Below, piece by piece: positions 38,526 to 50,401 of a stretch of DNA of 64,000 nucleotides. Source of the DNA: Monarcha castaneiventris obscurior (Eukaryota > Chordata > Aves > Passeriformes > Monarchidae); assembly GCA_026261815.1 (NCBI GenBank), contig JAMPIT010000583.1, positions 2,418,001-2,482,000 on the forward strand. The letters run 5' to 3'. Position 1 is the first letter of the stretch. Every line of letters begins with the position of its first letter. The translations under genes and the position numbers were made by a program. Under the pieces are notes generated by a model. The model made no database searches and was not told the DNA's origin. It worked only from the letters and a program-made list of their open reading frames with translations.

Positions 38526-41500
38526 TCACATTCACTTAGTTATGTCTTTCTGAGGTGTTTCTCTTTCAAACCAAACTTTGCAATCAGTGATTAATCAGCT
38601 GCAAGGCAGAGAACTCACCTAACTAAAGCGCTGCCTAAGATGAGCCAGCGTGGGATCAACACTTGCTGGGGTGATAAAAAGCAGGCACATGGGGAACTGA
38701 AAGGACGCCTGAATATTTGCAGTCTCCTGCCAGGCTGCTCTTTCCCCACCGAAAGTGTAACTTCCATGGAAGTGTGCCCTGAGGAGCACAGGGATTACTG
38801 CTTCCCTTCACTGCACCTGCCTGCTCCAGGCATTCCAGGCTTACAAAACAGGCACTGAATGCCTCACAGAGAAGGGCAATTCCAAGCTCCCACAGCACAT
38901 CCCAGAGCTCCAGCTTCACTTTCTCCCCCCCTGCACCAAGGTGCAAGCTCTGTTTTCCATACAGGACATGCAGGGCTCACACAGGGTGTTGCTTGCTGAT
39001 CCGGGGGGAAAATGCCCTCACCCGTGTGTGCACGGTGATGAACGTGGCTGTCACATTGTCTGTCAAATCCCAGCAATTTCCCAGCCCTGACAGGAGACAG
39101 AAATGCCTCGCAGGCTTTGCCAAATGGCCCTGACACTGACAGCTCCTACAAGCACTAATTCGATATTAAACTTTCAACTGGTTCCATACCACAGGAAAGG
39201 TCATATTTCAAAAATAATGTTGTTCTAAATGAGAATGAAGCTGGGGATGCTGAGGATTCCCCTCTGCCCGGCCACCACCCTGCAAACAACAACAGCAGCA
39301 GCAATAGGACGTGCTCTTGGGGATCAGCCCCAAGAGTGACAAGCCTCAGAGCTGGGACGTTTCACAAAAGTGAGTTTGAGGCAGGAGGGATAATTTGAGA
39401 CACCTTGGTGTCACAGCCCCAGCACATCACCTTTCCCATCAGGGAGGAGTAGAATTAAACACTTGTTAAGCACAGAGAGGTCAAATAAAAATGTGGATTT
39501 TCAAGCTGCTGTCATCCCTGACCTTTGCTGCTCATACGAGACTTCAGGAAAGAACATTTTCTATACAATATGGATAAGGCAGGCCTTAGAAAAGCTTAGA
39601 AAAACTCAGTAATATAAGGCCAATTATTAAGGATAAATCCAGTCAAGAGAGGGGAGGTTTTTCTGAGAACTGCAGAAGGTCTGGGATGCTCTTGCGTGTT
39701 CTGCAATACAATGCCCAGCTGCAGCTCAGCTACTCCCACATCCCCCCACTGAAGGGAAAAATAGAGCACAATTCAAAATGGCAATATTGCTAATAGGCAA
39801 ATACAGCACATAAAACCCACAAACCCCTGGAATGCCAGAGGTATACAGCAAACACACACAAAGTAGCACCTTTTTCCCTGTGCCAGGGAAGCCACTCACA
39901 CTGTCCAGCTGTCCGGCCTGGAAACTTCTGCAGGAGAGCCTTGACTGTCATTATCCGTGTCAGCATGCCAGGGAAAGAACTTGCTATTTTCCATCACTTT
40001 TGGAGATTAGCCTTTTTTTCTTAGAGTGTTCCACTAATTGTTTTTTCCTCACTTGCATCAGCAGGAGACCCAATTATAGCTCCAGCTTCAATTTGCAATA
40101 ACCTCCTTTTTAAATAGCGTGAGTCACCTTTTCACCTTTTATTACAGAGATAGCACCAAGGTCCAATAGAGAAATAGTGCAAATCCTAAACTCGATTTTT
40201 CAGAAATGGGATTTTATAATTGTTGGTCACTTTCCTTGATTTAATTTAAATCACATTTACATCCTAATAGGACTGAGAAGAAATTATTTCACAGACATAG
40301 TTTTCCATATGTGACTCTAGTTTTCTAACACTGTATTAACTGTCTCCTATTTTTACTGATTAAAATACTTCCCCCCCTCTCCAGAAACCCCAGCATCACT
40401 GAATCTACTGTCACTCACCGAAAGTAATTTTGTTTAATAACTAAGTAGGCCATCTATCCTTGGGCATGCAGGCTGCTAACCTTGAAAGCTGCTGTGGGAG
40501 GGTGACTGATGTGCACTGGGTGCACAGAGATGAACAAACTGGAGCAGGATTTAGTTGGAGGAAACTCCCAAGACACTATTAATTATGATTTCAAAAAGAC
40601 AGCTCTCACTTCCACCTGGCAAATGCAATTATGCAATAGAAGGGGAGTTCAGCAAAACAAACAACAGCTCAGACCAGCAGCTGACAGAGCGACGTGCACT
40701 GTCTGCCTTAAACATGCTTGAGAAGCACAGCAGTAAATCAAAGCCAAGTGCTTATTCGTTTTGGGAACCTGAGCCACCAGAACACAGCGCAGTTTGCACT
40801 TTAAAAACAATCTTATAATCAGTTAAAAGCATAAAAAACGTTTTAAAATAGGTTCTGTAAGTTGAATCTTTGGGAGATATATTAAAAATCATTAATACTA
40901 TTGAAAAAAGAGGTTTGCAAGCTTTGAAGGAAAATGAGCCTCCCTGAACCCCACTCAGCACAAACTCTTTCAATTCACGATAAACCCCCTACTGAACTCA
41001 CTAGAGAAAAGCAAGGCTGAAAAGGGATAGGACTGAAACTTTAGGATGCCAGAGGGACTAGCAGGACAGTGCCCTTGCCTCTCAGAGGGTAAAGCACTGA
41101 AATACTGGCAGAGGCTAGAAGGTCACTGATAGGGTTGGCACCTCTTCACTGAGGTAAACAAGTTTACACCTGCAGAGAATTTGCCTCTAAAATGGGAGTC
41201 TTGTTTCCAAAACCTGTGCATTTTTTTAAACAAGTGATGAAAAGCAGTAAGATGGTTCATCACTGGCATTTAGGTTTTCTTACAAAAGGCCATAGTGACC
41301 CTAATGCTTCCCCCTTCTGACTTTGAGTCTGACTGAATAATTTCAATTCTTCTCCCAGCAAGCCAAATTCCAGGATCAAGGGAGCAGCCAGAGCCTGTTC
41401 ATAGAGCCAGAGCTGTCAGTCTGAGCTCTGCATTCCCCTCCTACAGGCTGGGACCCTTTCTGCATTCAGCCTTCTTGTCCCTCAGCCCCAGGGCACCTCC

Positions 41501-42618
41501 TGCTGCCTCCCCTTCCCCTGGACCATCAAACCCTGCCCCTGCTGGCTGCAGCTCTCAGCATCACCCTTGGAACAGGAGTACAGGGCAGTTTCTGATCTTT
41601 GCCTCCTCAGAATCACAGCTTAATTTCAGCATTAAAACAGTAGCTATGAGTAAGTATTCAAAGTATTTCAGAAGAGGAAAACCAGTACATTAAACCAAAA
41701 ATACAAACCCTAAACTCTAAAATCCACAGCAGGAACGTAAGGCACGCAAACAAGGCAAAGATCCAAGAATCCACCTGTGCTTCCTAGTTTAGCTGGAAAG
41801 AAATGAAGCATCTGTCCTGCCACACTTACACTCCAAATTGGTAGTGACAGGTCTGTAGGAGGGCAAATAATCCTGCAGACTGTGCCATCAAAGGACTTCA
41901 TCATCAGAGCCACAGCAGGAGTATAACCTGTACACACTGAGACTGCTCAAAAGAAAGATTGGTTTAACTCTATTTATTTTAACATCCTAGTAAGAGCCTA
42001 AAACATATCAGTGTTGAGAATTGCACTTGAGGAAGGGCATGCTTTCCAAAGCACCCGACTCCACAGCAGCTGCCTGGATTTCTCCTTCTATTGCAGGCCA
42101 AACTAACGCAAAATTCACCCAGGCAAGGTCTTCAAACCACAGAATTCTAATCACTAATGGGCAGCAGCCGCCAGCAGTTCTCAGGTTCATGGAATCAACA
42201 GTTTCAAGCTCCCTGATGACTCAGGAGCCCTGGGAATGTCCCATTCATTTTCCTCAGGGGCAGCCAAATACAGAAGCAGCTTTTGATTCAACTGCTCTGC
42301 TGCGCCTGTTTTGCTCTCTTTGAAGAGCTTCATTCATATGTTACACAAAGTTAAATTAATTATTGGAAGTTTATATTTCTTGTCACTGACATGCCTGTAC
42401 TGGCTACGGAATCTGAGAGCCTTAGATGACATTTGAGAGCATGGTATGTGGGAATCAGTTTCTGTGCGTGGCAAACCAGGATAGGTGTCACATTTCAACC
42501 TGAAAAACCCCAGCTATCACTTTCACTGCCACTGTCAGTATAATTAATAAATAACACTTACCGGATGGTGAGACGAGGATAGAGAGGCTCAGCACAGAGA
42601 AGCCAATTCACCTGGGGT

Positions 42619-42733
42619 GGTCACAAAGCCAGGGATCACCAGGAATGGCCACAGGAGCCAGGGATCACCAGGACTAGTCACAGGTGCCAGGAATCACTAG
42701 GACTGGTCACAGTAGTCAGGAATCACCAGGAAT
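42619..42733. repeat. Tandem repeat, 4 units of 28-29 bp
   Basis: Four consecutive units at 42619-42646, 42647-42675, 42676-42704 and 42705-42733 follow the pattern GGTCACAGGNGCCAGGGATC followed by ACCAGGAMT. The units differ at a few positions each. Three are exactly 29 bp and the first is 28 bp. No coding frame spans it. Confidence 0.9.
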
Positions 42734-44515
42734 GTGCTACCAGGGTATCCTTTGTTCAGGTCCCTCCTGAGAGGCACCACCTCGAGCTGTGATTTTGTTG
42801 TTGCAGCAAGATTAAATTATTTTAAGGATCGGGATGTCTGAGACCCTGTCACGGGAAACCTGGAGCAGAGGGGGACCTGGTGTGAGTGTGGGGGGAGCAG
42901 CTGTGGAGGGGCCTCTGTCCCAGCTCAGGTGCTGCCAGTGGGACCCTTGGAGTGGATCCTGCATGGCTGGGATGGAATTTCCTTCATGGGAAGTTTCCTT
43001 CACACTTCTTCCATTGCAAACTCGAACAAAGCCAAAGAAACTGCAACATCTTGGGGAGGTTTATTTTTCTTTAAGCCAAGCTATCAGCCATCAGCATCAA
43101 TTCCACACAAATTGGCAAATCCCTTCCCCTACCCTGAACCTGCAGGTTGTCAGTGCAGTAACTGAGTTTCCAGTCAGAGGCACACTCCAGGTAGCACATG
43201 CTCCTCCCTTCAGCCACGGAACACCTCATAACAGAACACCTGTGCGTGTGTATTTGGTCACTCACAGGAAACACAGCACTGCTGGTAGCCAGTAAAAACT
43301 CCTTCTTTGTCCAAACGCTGCATCTGTGGAGAAGAGACACCCCTGTCCTACAGTGTTGCAGCAGAAACAGTGAAACCCCAGCACAAAATCCCGACAGCAG
43401 CCTGTCCCCAAAGGCAGTTCCCACAGCTCTAACAGGGGCTCAGCACAACTGGAGCAAGAAAGCTTGGCCATTGGATAATCAAAAACTAGGGGTGACCTTC
43501 CCAAGGTAGTGACAGCATTGTGGCATGCGCAATAAATAGATTAAAAGAGGTGGAAAATCTGCTGAGCCTAAAAAGTACTACCTGTGCTGGGGAATGGCTG
43601 ATAGCTGTGGGTGGGCTAGGGAGCCAGGCAAGCTTAGGGGGTTTAATCTGTGATTAACTCTTGACTTGTAGGAGAAGCAAATTTCCGAGGAATTCCATCC
43701 ATGAATTTTCCACAGAGCTGCTTCAGAACCATCGTGTCTTTGTTGTGTTCCATTTGCAAAGCTCTCTGTGCTGCTCCTGTCATTTCAGCTTGCCCTCAGG
43801 GGGGCATTTTCTCAGGAGAACTCCCTGGGAGATTCTGGGTCGCACAGCATTCCTGTTTTTCCAGTGGAGGAATCTGGGAAGGGCTGTGTGGGCAGAGGCA
43901 GAGATCACTGTGCACACTGGGAGCTGCTGGGTGAGGGCCCTGCTCTGCTCTGGGGCACAGAGGGACACTGCTGTCCCCAAACCTCACAGCACATCCTCTC
44001 ACAGCTCTTGCCAAGCTGCCTCCCAAGGAGAGGGACTTGCTGGAAATCCAGGCAGTGCCAGCCAGCCAAGTCCTCCTCGGTTTTTCCCTTCCTGGATCAA
44101 TGGAGCTCCATGATATCCCCAGGCCTTATTTCAAAGCCCCTCTCCTGGGGTGTCTGAGTCCCCTCAAACGCTCAGCACACCAGAAATGCCAGCAGGCAGG
44201 AGCTGCAGGATGCTGCCAGACACACACACGACGTCTAAACAAAAACCCCAGGCCCGGGAGGTGAAATCCTGCCCATAATGCTGTCATTCTTGGATTCTTT
44301 ATCTCAGATTTAGCAGGTGTGCAATGCTCTGTTTGGGATTTTTAGCAGGTGGAAAATGTCATCTTGTCATGAGAGATTCGATGTGAAGCACTGCCGTACT
44401 CTGGTGCAGTGGTTTCTGTATCTCAGTGCTCATCACCAGGAGATGGAATAGCTTGTTCTAGTTCCTGACCCAGAATTTAGTTTGTCAGCTCCTGGCAAAC
44501 ACATTTCAGTCTTGC
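42734..44515. other. Unique non-coding stretch, GC-richer
   Basis: No gene is recognised. The region is GC-richer than its surroundings and therefore carries several overlapping open frames of up to 153 codons on both strands. None has a recognisable domain, and their overlap argues for chance. Confidence 0.5.
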
Positions 44516-44700
44516 ACCCCACAAATATGTAAAAATATCAAACGCATTGTGTTGTTAATAACACGGTTGTAAGTCATTCACGGCAATTAAACTTGCGTTA
44601 CAATGAAATCTCTTCTGGCCACAATGATGGCCCTGCTATGCCATTTTATTACTGCACAGTGAAAGGTACAATTAAATGTATGCAAGGAAATGTACTCAGC
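44516..44700. promoter_or_regulatory. Candidate conserved element with retained CpGs in AT-rich DNA
   Basis: AT-rich sequence here holds several CpGs close together (AAACGCATTG, ACACGGTTG, TCACGGC, TTGCGTTAC between about 44540 and 44600). It also carries TTGTTAATAAC, GGCAATTAAAC and CCATTTTATTAC words. CpG is usually lost from neutral vertebrate DNA, so the cluster is a hint of constraint or lack of methylation. Inference only. Confidence 0.25.
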
Positions 44701-46030
44701 CTTACTCACTTGTTTTACATGCTTTTAAACATTGTCTTTTGGAAACGTAAACTGGCATAAAAATACGTGATAAAGAGATTTCACACCAAAAATTTCTCTT
44801 TTTTCTTTGTTTACATTTCTCAACCAGTTACTTTGCAGTACTAGATATTCTATATAATAGACATTTTGGCAGGAAATTTTTTGCTGTGATTTCCCAGTTG
44901 AGAGAATCAATGAAATGATAGCAGTCTCAGAATAGCATCTCTGGGTTCAGCCCCTCAGCCAGCAATGCTGCCATGCAAGTATTATTTACCATTCCATTGG
45001 TTTTGTCTTCATAATCTACTTTCTTCCCTTAATGTACCATTGCCCATGCAGGCAAAAAAGCAGGAAATTGTGGAAACCTTAGCCAACAAGATTTGAAGAC
45101 CAAAACTCCTTTTCAAGTGATAAAATGAAGAAAACTTTTCATTTCACCAGACCTAATTCCAAGCCTTTCTTTCCAATAGTTCTGGTACAAGAGACGTAGA
45201 AGTTTCTGGCTAATTCACACTTGAGGAGGAGGCAAAAGTTAGTTTGTAAGTACCTAAACCCAGGGTTTTTTTGTGCTGTAATTCGAACACACTTTAACTC
45301 CACGTTCTAGATAGATGAATTCAAACTAAAATAAGCAGTGACAAGGAATCCTGGAATGATGGAGGAGCTATTGCAGAAAATCAAACCTTTGGCTTGCTTG
45401 GTCTCAGCAAATCAAAGGCTGAGTGTTACTTATAAAGGGTAGTCATATCCAAGTAGAAAAGTGAACCTAACCCTTCAAAAACTCTGCTTTAAGGGGGAAA
45501 CTGAGTCAGAGGTGGGAGGAGCTCAGATGTGGTTATTAGTTATTGCCATCACATAGAGTTATTGTCCCCCAAGGCTTCTCACAGCCCAGTGTCTGTCCCT
45601 TGCCACCATGGGGGAAGGCTCAGGGGTCCCTGGGGGTGACGAGGGGACTAAGCCAGGGTGCACCTTCCAGGGGAGCCACCTCTGAAGGACAGCAGCCACC
45701 TGATGTCTCCCACTCCCAGCAAAATGTTCTTTTTCTCCTAAACTGCTTTAATTACCCAGCCTTGCCTTGCAAGGAGCATTAGTTAGTCATTAAAGCCCGG
45801 TGGTAGGAATCATAAGGTTGGATTATCTCTTAACTCTTTCAAAGCTTTATTGTGATTTTTTTTCTAATCTTCTGCACCACTGGAATGGTTCTTTTGCTGC
45901 CTCTCACAAGGGAGCTGGCAGATAACTGATGGATTATTGAAATCACTTTCTGAAAACTCTCCAGGCACCTCTCTGCATCTGGAGATGTCTAAATGCATTT
46001 AAAAGCTGGCCTGAAAGTCCTCCAAGCACG
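44701..46030. other. Unique non-coding stretch
   Basis: No gene, repeat family or clear motif cluster was recognised. Open frames are under 80 codons. Confidence 0.5.
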
Positions 46031-46215
46031 GCTAGAGAAGTGCTATGGAGATGCAAAGTATTATCTCAGTTATTAAGTATACACGTTTCCTTGGATACAA
46101 GTCAGGCTAAATCATGCTTTTTTTGCTATATGCTAATAGGCTTCTGCAAATTAATTAATGAAGGAATTGGGCATACTAAGAGAATTACTTGAACGATGCC
46201 TGCCTTGAAGATATT
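46031..46215. promoter_or_regulatory. Candidate conserved element rich in TAAT motifs
   Basis: The block contains CAAATTAATTAATGAAG, GCTATATGCTAATAGG, TCAGTTATTAAGTATAC and TTACTTGAACG. Adjacent homeodomain-type cores and an unrepetitive text suggest a regulatory element. Not tested by alignment. Confidence 0.25.
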
Positions 46216-46292
46216 TAACTTCATTTGCTTGAAAAATTGAAAGTAGGCAGGAAATGTCAGGTTGTGTGCTGAGTCTTTCTATTGCATCCCAC

Positions 46293-46320
<28 letters not shown>
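46293..46320. repeat. Poly-A run (28 bases)
   Basis: Twenty-eight A in a row, preceded by TATTGCATCCCAC. This is the longest homopolymer in the window. It could be the tail of an old polyadenylated retrocopy, but I recognise no gene sequence upstream and no matching target duplication. Confidence 0.95.
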
Positions 46321-46323
<3 letters not shown>

Positions 46324-49300
46324 GAGGAAAAGGGCCTTTTTTTCATGTACAGAAACAAGCAGAGTCACCAGAGAGCTTTTCAGTATTCCATGTTATTCCT
46401 GTTGCTAAGGAAACTTTCCTTCATCTGTGCTCAGTAAAGCATCCTCAGAAATTCCTGCACAGAAGGACGGCGTTACAGATGAGTGTCAGAAAAACCAGCT
46501 GACAATTAACCACAAAACTGGTCACTGGGAAGTTTTAACAGGAGAGTTCCTGATTTCTCTCATAAAGCCCAGGATGATTTGCAGCAGGGAGGAGCCTGGA
46601 GGAACCACAACCAGTCTGTATGATTAATCTTGTCCCTAAAGAATTTCCCTCGAGAAGCAAAATAGGAAGAAACAAGAATCAAACCAAACATTTGGCTTGG
46701 GTTTCATTGTCTCTGTCACACCAGCTTAGATCATGTTCCCTCTTCACTGTGCCTTCTGAAAGACAAAGTGAAAATCTCCCTCACAGAAAGACCAGGAGGT
46801 ATTCTTTACCATCATTTCTAAGAGAGAGAGAACTTAAATAAAGAGAAAAAGAGCTGGAAATAAAGAAATGGTCAAGATCTCTGTAGTGTGCAGTAGTTTT
46901 CAGTCTGTTCCATAAGTTCATTTCCACTCCATCACCACATGGCTTTCAACACCACTGCTCACAAAACAAGGAGCCACTTAGGAGGGGGGGAGCAGAGGTG
47001 TCTCCTACAGCAATAACAGGTCAGAGTGCCATCCAGCTCAGGCTGTGGAATTTCTTCTTTCCCAGCAAAGATTCATTATCCAAGCCTGGAAATCCAAGCC
47101 AGCAGCTGGTCTTGTTATGTCCTTTGCTACAAATCAAAGGGTACAAAAATACTGCATGTCCTGGGGCAGTCTAGAATCCTGGTTCTGCCACATTCCACAA
47201 CACAGTAAGGAAGGGGGGTCTGGTGTTCCTCTCCTCCTCCACGCCAAAGGTCTGCAGTGTCTGGCTGACCTTCTTTCTCTAGCAAAATTTCACCATGGAT
47301 AACAGCAGAGGAAAGTGTAAGAAATGGGGCTCACACACTTCCCAGAGAAGCAGCTCCAGCAATCCCTGGTTGGGGACAATTAAACTTATTGCTTTACCCT
47401 GTCCATTTTGTCTCACAATCACTAATGACCTTATGCTCTGTGCTTTTGTCTAATTGCTTTTGGAGGCCGTTTGCACTTTTGCCTGGTGTTAAAATATGCA
47501 TGTTATTGGTCCCAGTAGTGCTGCTCTCACAGAAAATGTAATACAGGAGTCAGTAGACCAAGCTTTCATTTGATGTACACTCCTGTATGACAAAAATGAG
47601 GAAAAGGGAAGACTACAAGACCCCTTCTTTCTCCAGAAGGGAGCAGTGGCTGCCTTACAATACGATGTCACTTGCAATATTCCCCTGGAAAATGCTGTCT
47701 CCTGAAAAGATGAAGCTTGTATGCTTTACCCTCCTGGCCTCGCTCCATGTTCTGCTCTGTGAGGATTTCTGGGCACACTCCACCAGCTTTGGTAGAAAAT
47801 CTGTTCCCAGAACAAATTTTTTGTTTCCCTTTGAAGCCATTTATTTCAGCATGCAATTCCCACCTGTTCCAGAACAGATATGGATGCAAGTTCCAGCAGA
47901 GATGGAGTTCCCTCCTCTCGTTACTCACCTGTGCATCCCAGCAGTTTTCATCCCAGGAGATGGACAGCTCCAGTAGATGCAGAACTCTCCTCTGTCTTCA
48001 GATCCAGATATAGACTCACCTGCTATGAATTAGGAAAAAGGCTTGCTTTCCAGTGCAATACTTCCTGAAGGGGTTTTCTCCTTCATAGAAGGGATTTCAA
48101 TATTATTTTCCTATTCAAACTCCTTTGTTTTCCAGAATCCCAGGGGTTCTGTATGATGTAGAGCTACTGCCAACTGCTTCTCTTTCCTCATATATGTGAT
48201 TATATAGAGCCTCGTGATTATATAGAGGTACTGAAATATATGTCTGCATTACCATCAACATTTGTACCTTGTCTTACAGCTAAATCACACATGGACAACC
48301 ACATCCAGTCCACTCCCAGGCCATCTCCCTCATCTAATTATTCCAGTCTTTTCTGGTTTTCCTTATCAAGGTGCACAGCACTCAGTAGTAACTCTGTGTG
48401 TGTGATTTCAGGCCATAAAATCTTCTTTCTTATTCCTTCTTTGCCTCCTGGATGAAAATGCACAAAACAATGTGAACATCTGCAGGACCTGCGTGTGACC
48501 TTCCAACATGGCCTAATGGGCACGACCATGGCTTTCCTCCTCTAGAACCTGCCCTAAGAAGCCTTATGCTTTGGTGGATGAAACTGAAAGCAATTCCCTC
48601 TTCCCAACAAATTGAGACCCTCAGAGGGTCTCATCCCATCTCTTTACAGATGGCCCAGCTTTTGCTCACCAGACCTTGGCTTTCATCTTGGCTAGCAGCA
48701 ATTCAGCAGGAAGGAAAACACCGAAGTGTTGTGGTCTGTCTGGAATAGGAAAGATACATTCTGCTGCTTCTTTGATGTCGCATGAAAGAAAACTGAAAGA
48801 ATACAGAAGCAATATCATTAACACACATTACTAATCCAGCAGGAATGGAGAGGCTTGTGCATTAGAAATTTTTGCTCAATGCTACTTTCAAACTATGATT
48901 TGTAATCTACTGAGGAAACTGTCATGAGTAATGGCTTGCAATATGACAATGAATTTTAAACTTTCTCGAGTGAAATATGGATGACAATTTTTTGACACCA
49001 TTTGGAGATAACTTGAAGTGGCAGTTGCTGGTTAGAGGACAAAACGCCAAATGGCATGGTTTAGATATACAGAAAATGGAAGATAATGATGCATGAAATA
49101 AATGGAAAAGAATTGAGGAAAACACTGGAAAGAGGAAGTGCAGAACGGTTTGACCCACCAGTGAGCCTGGTTCTATTTCTATGGAAATGAGCTCATTACT
49201 GCTAATTTTTTTTTAACCTCCTAGTTGATTCGTGAAGTGCTGTATGAATTCCGATAAGGGCTCCATGAATCACCAGAAAAAAACATTTGAACAAAATACC

Positions 49301-49739
49301 CAGAGTCAAATGATGACCAAGTCCCATAGATTAATCAGCTGTCTGAGCACTTTATATAGCAGAGCAGCACTAGGAGAGCCAGATTTTCCCCTGGTGTCGT
49401 GAGTCTATAATGCTCCATTCTGCAAAGAAAAGGGATCATGCTTCTGACATCTAATTCTGGATGGTTACTCTATCCAAGAGCCTGTACTAAAAAGAAAAGA
49501 CAACTTTGATTTTTTTTCCCCGCCATGTTTTTTCTGGTTTAAAAACCAGCATCTCAAGAATTGGCCCTGGAATTGCCTCTCATCCCTCAGAAACAGGAGC
49601 ATCTGTGGCATCCATGGTGCTGCCACGCGTGTCACCCGTCAGCGTTGGTTGTGACACCCCTAAGCATGCAGGGGAAATGCTCCAAGGCCAAAACACTGGT
49701 TCCTCTTAAACCTTCAGGATGCTGAAATAAAAATCAAAT
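46321..49739. other. Unique non-coding stretch
   Basis: No gene is recognised. A purine-rich tract lies at 46815-46870. A 14-base word, GTGATTATATAGAG, is directly repeated at 48196-48209 and 48214-48227. Open frames are at most 129 codons and overlap on both strands. Confidence 0.5.
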
Positions 49740-49930
49740 GAAGCAGTGGATTTAAATAGCGTGTGAGCTTTACTTATTTTACAAAGCCATCAATTTTTAA
49801 TTGTCTTTGGACATGAGCAGTCTGCCTGTGACAGCTGGATTTTTAACTGAACAGCCCTGATCGACTTCATGTGTTATACATACAGCATCTACACCTCTTA
49901 TTAATTCTCCAAACACTTCAAAAAGAATGC
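49740..49930. promoter_or_regulatory. Candidate conserved element with PBX/MEIS- and E-box-type words
   Basis: The block has CCATCAATTTTTAATTG, then CTGTGACAGCTGG, where TGACAG (MEIS/TGIF-type) overlaps the E-box CAGCTG. TTATTAATTC follows. The combination resembles a developmental enhancer, but each word is short and chance matches are common. Confidence 0.22.
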
Positions 49931-50278
49931 CCTTGGCAAGTTCTGTGACTCTCTGCTAATTTGCCTTGTACTAATTTTCAAGGTGTGCATAGGTCACCAC
50001 TTCCTCCAGCTTGCAGCTTGTAACAATGCACACGTGAGAAATTACACCAAATATAGCTCAGCTTTCTGCCTCAGTGCTTGGTGCCACTTTTCCAAAACCT
50101 TTCCCATTTTGGAAGTGACTCAATAGATTGTACCTCAACCATCACAAAGAGAGCAGCAACAACCAGTTCTCACTGGAGATGCACAGGCCAGGGTATCCCA
50201 CAGATCCCTTAAACACTCCCAGCACTCTGCCCTGTTCATTTGCAAGGGGCTAAATTGACATTGGAAGTGCAACTACCC
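49931..50278. other. Unique non-coding stretch
   Basis: Nothing recognisable is seen before the CR1 fragment that follows. Confidence 0.5.
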
Positions 50279-50401
50279 AGGCCAGGCTGGACAGGGCTTG
50301 GAGAAACCTGGTCTGGTGGAAAGTGTCCCTGCCCATGGCAGGGGGTGGGACTGGATGAGCTTTAAGGCCCCTTCCAACCCAAACCATTCTGGATTCTATG
50401 A
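50279..50401 (+). mobile_element. CR1 LINE 3' end fragment, plus strand
   Basis: A clean CR1 3' end: GGCCAGGCTGGACAGGGCTT, GGAGAAACCTGGTCTGGTGG, AAGTGTCCCTGCCCATGGCA, TTCCAACCCAAACCATTCTG and a GATTCTATGA tail. It is the closest of the window's copies to the usual CR1 ending, so it may be a younger insertion than the others. Only about 120 bases of the element remain. Confidence 0.93.

Larger units (their letters stand above)
32986..42618. other. Unique non-coding stretch
   Basis: No gene is recognisable over these 9.6 kb. It includes A runs at 33406-33423 and 38508-38525, an AATAT-rich tract at 35278-35330, a T/G-rich stretch near 36035-36060, and a perfect 9-bp inverted repeat at 39314-39336. 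GC-richer patches occur at 34250-34560 and 38650-39120. Open frames are at most 143 codons and overlap on both strands. Confidence 0.5.

Noticed and set aside
42834..44157. Overlapping frames of 100-153 codons in the GC-richer segment near 43-44 kb
   Set aside because: They overlap on both strands, show no domain, and are explained by low stop-codon frequency in GC-rich DNA.
48196..48227. Direct repeat of GTGATTATATAGAG
   Set aside because: Only two copies of a 14-base AT-rich word. Chance or a tiny duplication is enough to explain it.
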